Of a stretch of DNA of 64,000 nt, positions 10,975-21,644 are shown piece by piece (within the stretch, counting starts at the first letter, position 1; each line of letters begins with the position of its first letter). Made by a program: the position numbers and the translations under genes. The notes under the pieces are model-generated. The model was not told where the DNA came from and searched no databases. It saw only the letters and a program-made list of their open reading frames with translations. Origin of the DNA: Nothophaeocryptopus gaeumannii (Eukaryota > Ascomycota > Dothideomycetes > Mycosphaerellales > Mycosphaerellaceae); contig JASISA010000001.1 in the NCBI GenBank assembly GCA_031771865.1, positions 1,488,001-1,552,000 of the forward strand, in the 5' to 3' direction.

Positions 10975-11474
10975 TGCTGTGGCCATTGTAGCATGGAACG
11001 TGGATGCGGGCTGCTGGCTCACGATCAACTCATGGCCTGAATGATGCTCGATGTCAATGTACCAATCCTGCCGATGGATGTTTGTGCCGCTCGCATATAG
11101 CCTTGCACGTGCAGCCGTTTGATCGGGTTCGTCCGAGTCCCACGGTAGAGTTAGGGACAGCGGTTCGCCCTCCAAAAGCTTGGCCAGTGCCCCTCCAGCT
11201 GGGAAGGAAGGATTACTGGCTTATCGTCGGAGTGCACTACGAGACTTGCAGGGTGCAGCTGCGAGACTGTGAGGCCTGAGAGTTTACTTTGGGAGTCACT
11301 AGCATGAGCAACTGCTGGGGGGAGCTGATGGAGCTAGCGGCCCTCCTCCATATGAAAAGAGGAGACGACATGAATTTCTAGACTCTTGGACCATTTCCGC
11401 TCCGCAGACGCCGCATCAGCATGCCACCTCCTACGACGACAGCCTGTCCTTGATCAGACCCCCGCACCTCCGCC
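10975..11474. promoter_or_regulatory. Divergent upstream region of BET5 and kinase
   Basis: About 500 bp separate the divergent starts of BET5 and the kinase gene. No coding signal is supported. It must contain the promoters of both genes, but I see no motif I can name with confidence. Confidence 0.5.
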
Positions 11475-14142
11475 ATGGCCGACGAGACCGCGGTCTCCTC
11501 CACAGCCGTTTCCGACTCCAGCGCCAGCACACCCCCGATCACTCCCGCGGCCGACAGCGATGGCCGCCCACAACGACCAGGGCTTGTTCCGAGTCATGGC
11601 ATTAGCATCAATCTCCCAACTCCAACACAGGAGGGCCGTCAGGCTCTCCCTCCTAGACACATGTAGGTGGCATCGCAGCTGAGGAGTATGTTGGCGGAAG
11701 CTGACGTCGTGCCGCAAAGGTCAGCGCCGGCATATCAGAGCCCTCTCCGGCATCACCGACGCGCCCCGTCACGGTCGAAAGGCGTGAAAGAGACATTGGA
11801 TGCAAGATCGCACTATGGCAGTAGCGACGACGATGGTGCAGGCATCCACCGCATCAACCAATACATCATCAAACAGGAGATAGGCAGAGGGAGCTTCGGT
11901 GCTGTGCACCTGGCTGTGGATCAATACGGCAACGAATATGTGAGCCTCCCATGACTTTTCTTGCCAATGTCTTGGCTTTCACATGTCAGAACAATGCTTT
12001 AATAGAAGTCTACGTGGAGAGGAGCGGGACTGATGCAGTGGACTCGCAGGCTGTCAAGGAGTTCTCCAAGTCGAGGCTTCGGAAACGAGCGCAGTCGAAT
12101 CTACTACGAAAGCCCAATCAGTCTAGGAGACCCGGCCACCTCGCTGCCGGTGTGGGCTTCAATTCTCCTCTACATCGCCATTCCTCGTCCGACAAGCTCA
12201 ACGCCAACAACAACTCCCTCGACCTGATCAAGGAAGAAATCGCCATCATGAAGAAGCTAGACCACCACAACCTCGTCTCCCTCATCGAAGTGCTCGACGA
12301 TCCAGAAGAAGACTCGCTATACATGGTTTTGGAGATGTGTAAAAAGGGCGTTGTAATGAAGGTGGGCCTAGACGAACGTGCTGAGCCATATCCCGAAGAC
12401 CTCTGCCGGACTTGGTTCCGTGATATGATCCTCGGGATTGAATACCTGCATGCACAAGGCATTATACACAGAGACATCAAGCCCGACAACTGCTTAGTGA
12501 CCCACGACGACGTCCTCAAGATTGTCGACTTTGGCGTGAGTGAAATGTTTGAGAAGGAATCCGAGATGCACACCGCGAAATCGGCCGGGAGTCCCGCTTT
12601 CATGCCACCTGAGCTGTGCGTGGTCAGACATGGTCCAGTGAGCGGAAAGGCTGTCGATATTTGGAGTATGGGCGTCACTTTATATTGCTTACGATATGGA
12701 CGAATACCTTTCGAGAAATCTGGTATGCTGGACTTGTACGAGGCCATCAAGAATGATGATGTGTCAATGGAAGGCGAAAACGACAAAAACTTCGACGATT
12801 TAATGCGGAGGCTATTAGAGAAGGATCCAGAGAAACGAATCACGATGACAGAACTCCGGGTGCGTGATCAAAAGCTGTGCGAACGAAACAAAAAACTGAC
12901 ATTAATTAGGAACATCCTTGGGTCACTAACAATGGCACTAGTCCGATGATGCCGGCTGAAGAAAACTGCGCCGCGATGGTTGAATATCCTACCGAGGCTG
13001 AAATTAACGAAGCTCTAACTGGCAAGATGGCACACCTTATGGTGGTGATGAAAGCTGCCAGGCGCTTCAAGAAACTCATATACCGCAAGCGACCTCAATT
13101 CATGGAAGGTCTCTTTGGCCGCGAATCCCGACTCACAGCAGCACCGCGTTCTATACATGGCGCAAGCAGGAGCGCCGAGGGGTCCGATCGAGTTCCGATG
13201 GAGACTGCACTGGTGGCCGAAGGTGTTCACAGAGACATGAGCGAGGAGATTATCAAGGCACCCGATCTCAGCAGACTCTCCGTGGAGACTTCAGCGCCGG
13301 CGCAGCTAGACGGCGCTTCAGCTGTGCATCGGCCACCCATGTCGGCTCAACATTCGGCTTCTTCGGACGAACAGATGGAACACCCTCGATTAGGGCACAA
13401 AGCGAGCACATTTCCGTTGGACGAACGTGGGAGAGGTCACGCCCACGATCCTACTGAGGATCGAGTTTATCTGAACATCGGGGCTGGAGGTCCGGATATG
13501 CACCAGATTGATGAGAGTGACTCCCCGATGGTATGCGAAAGTCCGGGCGGCGTTGACGACGACATCTACGAGCAGGCCTACCAAGAAGAGATCAAGCGTA
13601 TCTTGCAAGACAAGGACGATGCCAGTCTGATCCTAACCAGGAGAGTGGACCATATTGAAAGACTCAGACGCCATCCAAATGTCCTGTCTTCATCTATCAA
13701 CCACGCTATCGACTTCGCTGGTAGCACTGCAAGCAGGGCCCACGCTCGCGCTCGAACTAGCGGGTTCGCCACATTCGTCAGACAGACTCGCGATGAAGCG
13801 CGAGCGCGAGTGAATGAGCGCATGGACGTTCGCGCTGCGGAGAGGCTAGAGAGGAGCACAACCAAGAGCTCTGATCTCGGCAGCGGCAGCTCTTCCTCAG
13901 CTCCGACGTTGAAAGTCAACGACGAGACCTGCGCATCACCTGTACCGACCAGTCCAAGCGAAGGCATCCCCAGCGGCGTTACGACACCGCCGTCCCGGTC
14001 ACGAACACCTAATGGCGAGCGGAGACTACGAGATGCGGCGCGGTTGCAAGCTGGACACGTCCTTAAGCGCGCAGCCGATCGATTGAACGATAAAGCGTCA
14101 CGACTGGAGGCTCGTGGGGTGCATCCATATCCTGAGACCTAG
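11475..14142 (+). CDS. CaMKK-like Ser/Thr protein kinase (Ssp1/Sak1/Tos3/Elm1 group)
   Basis: Upstream kinase of the CaMKK/AMPK-activating group. Four exons: 11475-11662, 11720-11939, 12050-12859, 12910-14142; 816 residues. Glycine loop IGRGSFGAVHLA, then AVKEFSKSRLRKRAQSNLLR (catalytic Lys followed by the basic insert typical of CaMKKs), KEEIAIMKKLDHHNLV, HRDIKPDNCLV, VDFGVSE and SPAFMPPEL are all intact. The insert is followed by a His/Ser-rich segment. The C-terminal 400 residues are low-complexity with many Ser/Pro and an acidic YEQAYQEEIKRIL helix. An apparent in-frame TAG at 11664 lies inside a 57-nt intron (GTAGGT 11663, CTGAC, AAAG 11719) that keeps the frame, so the gene is intact. 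By analogy it phosphorylates the AMPK (Snf1/Ssp2) activation loop. Confidence 0.9.
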
Positions 14143-14727
14143 ACTTGCTGCTGAAGAATTTAGAACAGCACCGCGCGCTCTTCCGCGGGTGTTCTGCATT
14201 ACTACTATTACCTACAACTTGGCTACAACCTAATTGGAATTAGACTGTGTAAACAATTGATCGTTGTATACATTGCATCGCGGCAGATGGCATCGGGATG
14301 GAAGGAAGAGGATATACATGTACACGGCAGGCTCAGTGCTGGACACTTGCAACGTGACTGTTGGATTAGGTTTGAGGGACTATTTGGTTTGGCGTGGAGT
14401 TGGTGGGCAAAAGAATTTGCTCGATTTACAAGTACTTTTGCTTTTGGAGTACTTGATGATAGCATTCGAATGCTTGCTCAGTAAGGCAATGCTCTGATCC
14501 GTTCTCCTTTCGATTTGTGTCATGATGTGGCGGAGCCTTACGTCCATCGCCTCTGCTCATTCTTCCAGCCTGCCTCTGCTTTAAACGGGCCTACGTCTTT
14601 TCTCTGACCTCATCTACCAGGTATTACAGCAGCTCTTCGTTCCGGAAAGTCGAGAGCTGTATGTACCATGCAAGGGAGAGCGCAGCGATGCAACCGCACA
14701 ATTTCAGCAAAAGCGGCGCGAGATCTC
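14143..14727. other. Convergent 3' spacer
   Basis: Lies between the 3' ends of the kinase (+) and the next minus-strand gene. Only short frames in AT-richer sequence; probably 3' UTRs and terminators of both genes. Confidence 0.6.
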
Positions 14728-16088
14728 TCAAGTGGCAGCGTCTGCTGCGAAGGAATCGAACGGCCCTGGATTCGACCTCCCTCGTTGCCGTTCGAGGGTC
14801 TTGAGTTCCTCCCACTTTTGCTTGACGAACTTGTTCACTGTTTCAGCGTCGCGGAGGGATTGCTTGTCTTCGGCAAGCCAGGCTCGTAACTCAGACTCGA
14901 CGTCGCTATGAGGCGTCTCCAGAATGTGTGGACTGCCATCTGTTTTGGTCAGCATGAACTCACAGAGGGCTCCGAGATGGCTTGGAAAATGTACTCACTA
15001 GAGAAGCCGATCCAGCGGCGAAACGCTCTCACGATCTCGTTGAGCTTCTTATCGCTACACCCACTGTGGGTCCTTATTAAGGGGTTGAGCAGATAGTCGG
15101 CGGTCTGGTTCTCGATAGATGTTATGAGCGCTCCATGGAGGACGTCGTATTCAGCTTGCTTCTGGAAGAACTTCACTGCATCCTCCTGCCAGTGACGGCG
15201 ACGAGCGACTGGATCAGAGAATGCCGGCTCGGTTTCACCGATACTGCGATGTTCTGGCAAGTACTCGTCGAAGAAGGCAGTGATGATGGTCCTCTTCTTC
15301 TCTTTTTGACGCTGATTGGATGTGTCTCTCCGCTTATACTGCAGGTGGTCGTCGGTGAGCAATCTGCACTCCGCCAGCCATTGGTAGAAGGTGCCCATGG
15401 AGTGGAACCCAGCTTCATAGTCCTTGGTCGCGAGACCAAGAAAGCGCATCACCTGATCCGGGTCGTTCGAGAGAAACAGCATGCCCTCCTTGTCGGCGAC
15501 GCGAATATGGTCGGTCCATTTGCCGTCATCCAGTTCCTTCAATCGCAGAATGAAGCCCTTGTCGCTGACCGTGAACCCGAGATTATGGCAGACCTGGCCA
15601 AGAAGGCCAGCCATATCTCCGTAGGAGGCGTAGAAGCTATGCCATTTGAAGAGGTCAGAGGGTATCAGCTCGACGTCGATTTGGGCGAACTCTTTTTTGG
15701 TGAGCTCGGCTAGGGATCTGCGTTTTGTGTTCTTGTACTTGATGGCTGCCTTGTCGTTCGGCTTTCCATCACGAGGCACGCCCAGAATGCAGCGATGGAT
15801 CTTGGGTGTGCTGTCAAATATCACTCCTGCGGCACCAATGGCGTTGGCAAGGTCCAGAGGGTCCAAAGGTGGATCAGAGCGAACGATGATATCGAGGTCG
15901 CCATAATCCGCCTTACCAGGTGCTTCCTTGAGAGCTGCGACTGTGCTTGAGGGAAAGTAGGCACGTAGTCTTTCGAGGAATACAGCTTTGAGTCGTTCAT
16001 ACACCTCCGGGCTCATGCGCGGTGTTTTCAAGGTCAATTCGCCCTCGGCCGCGGCTTGGAGAAACGCCGTGCCTCCCATGCCTGCCAA
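14728..16088 (-). CDS. Predicted nucleotidyltransferase-like protein
   Basis: Two exons (16088-14999 and 14939-14728) joined by a 59-nt intron with GTGAGT and GCTGAC signals; 433 residues. The segment ADYGDLDIIVRSDP near residue 60, with FAQIDVELIPSD further on, resembles the G-D-L-D...D pattern of Pol-beta-type nucleotidyltransferases and supplies three acidic residues for metal binding. The following RFLGLATKDYEAGF and FYQWLAECRLL look like a helical partner domain, and KRRDTSNQRQKEKKR is a basic patch. I know this only as a fungal hypothetical protein type; the enzyme class is inferred from the motif. The ATG at 16088 is followed by an alternative at 16079. Nucleic-acid or small-molecule substrate unknown. 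Confidence 0.6.
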
Positions 16089-16663
16089 GGTATTTCCACG
16101 AGGCCTTGATGTTTTGAAGATGCGGAATGTCGTTATGGGCGCCTGGTAGTTTGGAGGATGAGGAGAGATGGTCGACAGAGTGTTGACGGACGAAGATGTA
16201 GCGATGCGTCAGTAGAAGTCAAGACGCGACAGAAAGATTGCTGCGGTCCTTCGGCGGTCCGCCTTGTGAATGAAGAAGAACAATCAGCTGCTTAAGCTCG
16301 CGCTTTGTACTCAACCTACATGTGTCGAAGCATATTATAGGCTTCTCGTGATTCATATGCGATGACTATATCGGAGGCCTGACTGGGCGCAACGCCTTGG
16401 AGCCTGCGCTTTGAGATCAGGCCGGAATCCAGGCGCACGCGTATGTAGGGCGACTAAGGACATACGCGACTAGGCGTAGTACTTCTACGGGTTGTTTGAT
16501 ACCGCAGATGTTGATGTTGATGTTGTGTTGATATTAATGGAAGCAGAAGTATGTGGTGTCATATTCTACAGTTGTGGCACGTGCGCTCACGTTGTTTGCA
16601 GATCCCCTCACATCCCACTTCCCACTTCTGCAGCAGTTCCAACCTTTTTTCGCGCGTACTTAG
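16089..16663. promoter_or_regulatory. Divergent upstream region
   Basis: Spacer between divergent starts of the nucleotidyltransferase-like gene and FAP7. A short GATGTT/GTTGAT repeat lies near 16507-16535. No gene supported. Confidence 0.5.
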
Positions 16664-16774
16664 ATGCTGTGGACAAGATACTACAGGAAGGCCCTCCAAC
16701 AATCTCGCCAGCAACTATTATTGGGGAACATCACGACCAGACAACAAACTCGCTACTTCTCAAACCGAAACAAA

Positions 16775-17374
16775 ATGCTCCGAACAGACCCCAACATCAT
16801 CATAACCGGCACGCCAGGCGTAGGCAAAACCACCCACTGCGAAGAACTCGCTCGCAAAACCGGCCTGCACCACCTCTCCGTCAACGAAGTCGTCAAAAAA
16901 CACAACATGGGCGAAACCTCCAACAACCCTGACGACCCAAACACCAAAATCGTCGACGAAGATCGTTTGCTCGACTGCATAGAAAATGATCTCGAAGAAG
17001 GCGGACAGATCATAGACTGGCACGCCTGTGATCTCTTCCCGCCATCCCTCATCGATCTCGTCTGCGTGATACGATGCGATAATAAGATTCTATATGATCG
17101 GTTGAAGGGGAGGGGGTATGGAGAGAAGAAGATTGAAGAGAATATGGATTGTGAGATTATGGAGGTGCTTTTGCAGGAGGCGAGAGATGCGTATGATGAG
17201 CAGATTGTGGTGGAGTTGAAGAGTGAGAGTACGGATGAGATTGACTCGAATGTGGAGAGGATCGAGAAGTGGATTGGACAGTGGAGGAAGGATAATGGGA
17301 AGGAGGGAGAAGCAACTGCGCAAGGAGGGGATGGGAAGAAAGATGAGGATGATCCGATGTTTTTGCATGGGTGA
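16775..17374 (+). CDS. FAP7: Fap7/AK6 adenylate kinase-like ribosome assembly factor
   Basis: P-loop NMP kinase-like ATPase needed for 40S ribosome maturation (uS11/Rps14 handling) in the nucleus and cytosol. The 199-residue frame has the P-loop TGTPGVGKTT, the Fap7-type VNEVVKKHNM, DCIENDLEEGG and DWHACDLFPPSLIDLV, and LKGRGYGEKKIEENM lid residues. The tail is acidic and ends DDPMFLHG. ATG 16775 (MLRTDPNIIITG) matches the usual family start. An in-frame ATG at 16664 would add 37 residues with eight Arg/Lys and no acids, reading like a mitochondrial presequence (see findings). Single exon. Converges with HAM1, with only 71 bp between stops. Confidence 0.92.
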   Translation: MLRTDPNIIITGTPGVGKTTHCEELARKTGLHHLSVNEVVKKHNMGETSNNPDDPNTKIVDEDRLLDCIENDLEEGGQIIDWHACDLFPPSLIDLVCVIRCDNKILYDRLKGRGYGEKKIEENMDCEIMEVLLQEARDAYDEQIVVELKSESTDEIDSNVERIEKWIGQWRKDNGKEGEATAQGGDGKKDEDDPMFLHG

Positions 17375-17445
17375 GAAGATCTATACTCTATAACACGTAC
17401 TACTATGGAGGACGGGAAGCGCAGGAAAGGTAGCGCATGCGGACT

Positions 17446-18231
17446 TCACACCTCCTGCTTCAGCCATGCGACCAGCTTTTCGAGCGCCTTCCCACGATGC
17501 GAGATCTTATTCTTCTCCGCCTTGGGCATCTCGGCGTACGTCTGGCCTTCATACTCGAAGCACGCATCCCAGCCTGGAAACAAGTCAGCTACTGCGCCAG
17601 AACCTTGGGACGGGTGAAGCAACTTACCAAAGTCTGTTGGTCCTCGACATGGCACAATCTTGCCCTGCAATGACTGTGAGCATTTTGGTTGTCCACCATT
17701 CGCTCGGAACCAGCTCACCTTCGTCCGCCCTTGGAAGACTATCGGCTCATGTCCCGGTCCCTCGCAGTATGCGAATGTGCATACTGCCTGTGCAGACTTA
17801 TCCTCAAATCCCTCGAGCAGCTTATGAAACTGCTTGACTCCGAGAGCTTTGAGAAACCATTTCCTGTAGCATAGTCAGATCAATCAGTCCATGCGTTCCC
17901 TTCCAATCCCTCCTAGATCGTTCTCTGTCCAAATGCCTTCAACACGTGCACCCCCCACATCTCACTGTCCTGGTAAAACTTACACATAAGGCCCCGGCAA
18001 CTCCCCCATAGCATCAAAACACAAACATGTATCCTCCACCAACACCGGTCCCTTCACCGCCTCCGCCGCTCGTTTCGCCTTATCCCTAGAAATCTCCTCG
18101 ATAGTGCCTTGGATTTCTATGAGATCCACGTTTTGGGATTGCAATTCGACGGGTGTAGAGGAAAGGATGGCTTTCGCTTCGGCGAGTTTGTTGGCATTGC
18201 CGGTGATGAAGTTGAGGGTTGAGGGTGCCAT
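17446..18231 (-). CDS. HAM1: Inosine/xanthosine triphosphate pyrophosphatase Ham1 (ITPA)
   Basis: Hydrolyses ITP, dITP and XTP to monophosphates, cleansing the nucleotide pool. Exons 18231-17984, 17863-17719, 17664-17628 and 17573-17446 give 185 residues, the usual size. Motifs: FITGNANKLAEAK (substrate-binding Thr-Gly-Asn), LVEDTCLCFDAMGELPGPY, KWFLKALG, CTFAYCEGPG, GKIVPCRGPTDFGWDACFE and MPKAEKNKISHRGKALEKL, covering the whole Ham1 fold. Intron 1 is 120 nt, the others 54 nt. The ATG at 18231 gives MAPSTLNF, matching family starts; the frame stays open upstream to an earlier ATG (18399) that I take as UTR. Short exon 3 (37 nt) is notable. Confidence 0.93.
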
Positions 18232-18775
18232 TTTGGTATGGAGTTGGATTGGGTTGTGTTGGAGATCAATGGATAGAATGTTGGACGATTGAGGTGATGA
18301 AGCCGCAGGTGTGAAGCTCTGTATCAAAATTTCATGCAATCGGCTTGAGCTGGGAGAAGGAAAATGTGACGAAGAAACAATGTCTTTGGTCTTGGTCACG
18401 ATGCCTTGTGTGATCTATAAACTCTACCTCCAAATGATTCCTGTGTGACGCATCTGCGAGCGGAGTTCGTAGAGTCCAAGGCGGCGACAGAACAAGACTG
18501 TGTGCCAAGCATGTGGTGCCGGTAACTTTCATGCTCGCGCCACGGCCAAAGTGCCACGCTGCGACCATCCTCGAGGCCATGGGGGATGTAGTGCACGAGG
18601 AAGCGTCAGACATTTGAACGTTACACTGATTTTGCCTATGGCCTACCGCAGAGCTATGAGGACCCGTAATGCATCCATATCATTCCGTGGCCCTGCTCTC
18701 AAAACGCCTTCTTTCGTTGCAAAATGAGAACCGTCTCGCCCAATGCCATCCCATGCAGCTTGCATCATCAACTGC
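18232..18775. other. Intergenic between HAM1 and RPS1
   Basis: Both flanking genes are on the minus strand, so this holds the HAM1 promoter and RPS1 3' UTR. Short open frames have no family signature. Confidence 0.6.
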
Positions 18776-19698
18776 TTACACCTCAGCCAGAACCGTCTCC
18801 TTGAACTCGCGGTTCTCGACCTTGTGGCCAGAGTCATCGGTGGAAGACTCGCCGTGGAGCGAGAGGAGGTTACCGAGATCGAACTTGGGCGACTTGAGGA
18901 GCTTGACCTTGCGGACGTGGACCTGGCGGTAGTTAGCATCTCCTCCCGTCTTCAGCTCATCATATTTGGTGTAGACCTACGTTCTGGAGCGGGTAGATAC
19001 CCTGGGTGCTCTTCTCAATCTCACGGCCGATAACCTCAGGGATCAGCTTGGTGGTAAGCTGGCTGAGGGTGCAGCTTTGTGCCTCGCGCTGCATGATATC
19101 GGTCATCTTCTTGCGGATTGCGCGGATTTGGGAAGACCGTGCGTATGTGGTCTTCTTGATCTGGTTCGGCCGCCGCTTGGTGAAGGCAATGCAGAAGAGG
19201 CGGAGGAGGTAGTCGTCGGTGGTCTTGACGACAACGTTCGCCTCGATGAGGGACTGCCACTTGCGGACGAGCGAGCGCAGCTTGTCGGAGGTGAAATCGA
19301 GACCGTGGAAGTTGGTCAGGCAGTTCTTGCCCTGGACCTCGTCCACTCGCAGCTTGACTTTGCGGAAGGCGTGGTCCTCGTCCTTCTGGAGATCGGCGAG
19401 GGAGACCTCGAAGATACGGCCCTTGAGGGCATCGTTGGCGTTCTTCAAACCAGTGGAGCGGTTCACGAGGGTCTTGCCGACACTGCAGCCAGCATGTTAG
19501 CCATCTATTATCCCATTGTCCTCCTCATTTGCATGCGCGTCGTGTTGCATTGCTCGTGGGGCGTGGGTAGGCGTACTCGCGAATGTTAAAGGTCGAAGGG
19601 GCCTTGACGGAAAACCAGTCCTTGCGGGCGAATGGGTCTGTTCGCTTCTTCAAGCCCTTCTTGCCCTTTGACAACCTCTTGTTCTTGCCGACCGCCAT
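18776..19698 (-). CDS. RPS1: 40S ribosomal protein eS1 (S3ae, Rps1)
   Basis: Component of the small ribosomal subunit near the mRNA exit. Three exons (19698-19577, 19482-18981, 18922-18776) give 256 residues, the normal length. Starts MAVGKNKRLSKGKKGLKKR and continues DPFARKDWFSVKAPSTFNIR, VGKTLVNRSTG, KNANDALKGRIFEVSLADLQ, CLTNFHGLDFTSDKLRSLVR and KKTTYARSSQIRAIRKKM. The C-terminus KVKLLKSPKFDLGNLLSLHG ends in the standard eS1 tail. Introns are 94 and 58 nt; the first falls after the NIR codons, close to the start, as is common in fungal ribosomal protein genes. Head to head with the derlin gene, 358 bp between starts. Confidence 0.97.
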
Positions 19699-20056
19699 GT
19701 TTGCGAATGGAGATCGAAAGAAGGGTGCTGTTGAGGTTAGGATGATGGTCGAGGCGTGCGGCGTTGCGAAGTCGTGTGCGGCAAGAGCATCGAAGTCCAC
19801 AGTTCATTTTGCGTCTTGGCAGCGGGTAGCGCCCGGAATTTTGGGTTCTGCCTCAGGCGAAAGGGGACGGCAACGGCAACAAGCGACTGTGCCGCCGGTG
19901 CAACCGTGCACCATCGAAGCTTCTACCTCCTACACATTGAAAAGCCAACTTGCACTTCCGCCTCCACCTCCACCTCCACCCTCTCTCACACGTACGACCT
20001 CCTCAATATCGCGTCCAAACAGCAGCAAGAGTGGATGTGCACACGCAGCTGCAACC
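19699..20056. promoter_or_regulatory. Shared divergent promoter of RPS1 and derlin, with CTCCAC repeat
   Basis: The 358 bp between two divergent start codons must hold both promoters. A short (CTCCAC)n tract lies at about 19954-19982, on the derlin side, probably within its 5' leader. No open frame here is credible. Confidence 0.55.
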
Positions 20057-21240
20057 ATGTCCTTCCAAGAGGCATATTTCGCAGCACCGCCGGTCTCAAG
20101 GTAGGCAAACATTCCGCACGCGAGCAGCCGCAGTTTCTGATACTAAGGTAGAACCATCACAGCGGCAGCCGTCCTGATATCAGTTCCTGGACATCTTGGC
20201 CTGTATAATCTGGCCTGGGTGGTTTTCTTCAAAGACTACGTCTTCACCATTCGCACACTGCCCCAAATATGGCGCACGGTCACCGCCTTCTTCGTCACAG
20301 GGGGTTCACTAGGCCTGATCCTGGACCCCTTCTTCCTCTACCACTACAGCAGCCAACTCGAGATCGGTAACCCACGCTTCAGCGGACCTGGCTCGTATGT
20401 GTTTTACCTGATATTCGTCGGGCTCGTCATTCTGGTAAGCACCTGATCCGCTTTTCCTCGCGCTTCTTTCTTTGCTCTCCTCTGTACAAAACCTCGGAAT
20501 ATCTGCCCGTGCAGCCTCTTCTAGCTGTAACGGTTCCTGGAACTGAGGAAGATTACCCCTGCACTGTGCGGCGTCCGTCATTCGCAAATTCAAAGGGCGT
20601 TCGCGGAGTGTGGGTATGGTGGGAATCCATATTGAGAAAACTGTCTTCCTCGAACTTGTGGTTGCCGGTGGTTTTTGGGCCCTACATACTTGCGTTCTCG
20701 TTAGGTCGTGATTCTGCTCGGATTCGAATCTATAGCTTGGGCAGTCCGCTGACGTTCAAGCAGCTCACGGCAGGTTGTTATCTGGGAGGGGCTGTACTGC
20801 TCGGCGCTCTCAATATGGCCCTGATCTACACGTTCGCACAGGAGGATCCAAATCGCCAGATTCAATTCTTCATCGTCAACATGCCAGCCAAGTATCTTCC
20901 GTATGCGTCACTGGCGATAACATACCTCACAGCGGGGCCTTTCCAGTGCATGATTCAGGCTACTGGTATCTTGGCTGCGCATCTTTACGACTTCCTCGAC
21001 CGAATCTGGCCACAATACGGAGGCGGTCAGTCGTACATTCAGACACCGCAGTTCCTCCAAAAGCTCTTTGCCAGTGCAGGAGGGCAGGCCCAAGCCCGGT
21101 CATATGGCACTGCCTTCAGTGGACGAACCCAGCCCACTGGCCAGAATCAGAGCCAAGGCAATGGGCCGCTTCCCAACAGCTGGACCAGCGGCAGTGCCTG
21201 GGGAAGTAGAGGGTCCGGGCGGCGGCTCGGCGGCGAGTGA
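20057..21240 (+). CDS. Derlin (Der1/Dfm1 family) ER protein
   Basis: Rhomboid-like pseudoprotease of the ER membrane used in ER-associated degradation. Exon 1 20057-20100, exon 2 20152-20434 (acceptor GGTAG at 20151). Family landmarks: PPVSRTITAAAVLI, the WR motif in TLPQIWRTVTAFF, GPGSYVFYLIFVGLVIL, then TAGCYLGGAVLLGALNMALI, YTFAQEDPNRQ, KYLPYASLAI and the GxxxG-region GILAAHLYDFL. The tail after GGGQSYIQTP is Gly/Gln/Ser-rich. From 20435 two splice options exist. A 329-nt intron (acceptor 20763, CTGAC branch) gives 267 residues and joins family-conserved blocks; an 80-nt intron (acceptor 20514) inserts 83 extra residues. I favour the long intron. It lacks rhomboid catalytic residues, as derlins do. 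Confidence 0.85.
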
Positions 21241-21644
21241 GATTGGAATGCGTTAACGACGTAACGACCCTGTATCATATCGAAGCATCATATGAAAATG
21301 TAATACTGTACGCAAGACTCACAAGTGTGCAATCTATCTTTCATTCGTCCCACTTTTCTCCAGGAAGACACACCCGCTCGTTACGTCAGAAAGGAGGTAG
21401 AATATCCTCTTCGGGGAGATCGTCACGTAAATCTGAAGCGATTTTCTGCGTATGCACTTCCCGTTCAGAATTTGCTTGCCGGTCTCAGCTTCCGATCTCG
21501 GCTCCGAGTAGCGTCAGGCATACCCGACCTCACTGAGCGTGTGAGAAGCAGGATCTTAAGTAGAACAAACATCACTTACTTCATCAGGCTTTCAACATTT
21601 GACGAGCTCATCGATCGTCTATTGATCGTCCAGACAACGCCACC
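21241..21644. other. Head-to-tail spacer
   Basis: Between derlin and the flavin-reductase-like gene, both on +. An open frame at 21325-21705 overlaps exon 1 of the next gene in another frame and has no recognisable content. Presumed 3' UTR plus promoter. Confidence 0.55.

Noticed and set aside
11664..11666. In-frame TAG near the N-terminus of the CaMKK-like kinase gene
   Set aside because: A 57-nt intron (GTAGGT at 11663, CTGAC branch, AAAG acceptor at 11719) removes it and keeps the frame, so the gene is intact.
20515..20763. Treating the 83 codons as normal derlin coding sequence
   Set aside because: They break a family-conserved junction (VGLVIL to TAGCYLGG); kept only as an alternative splice form.
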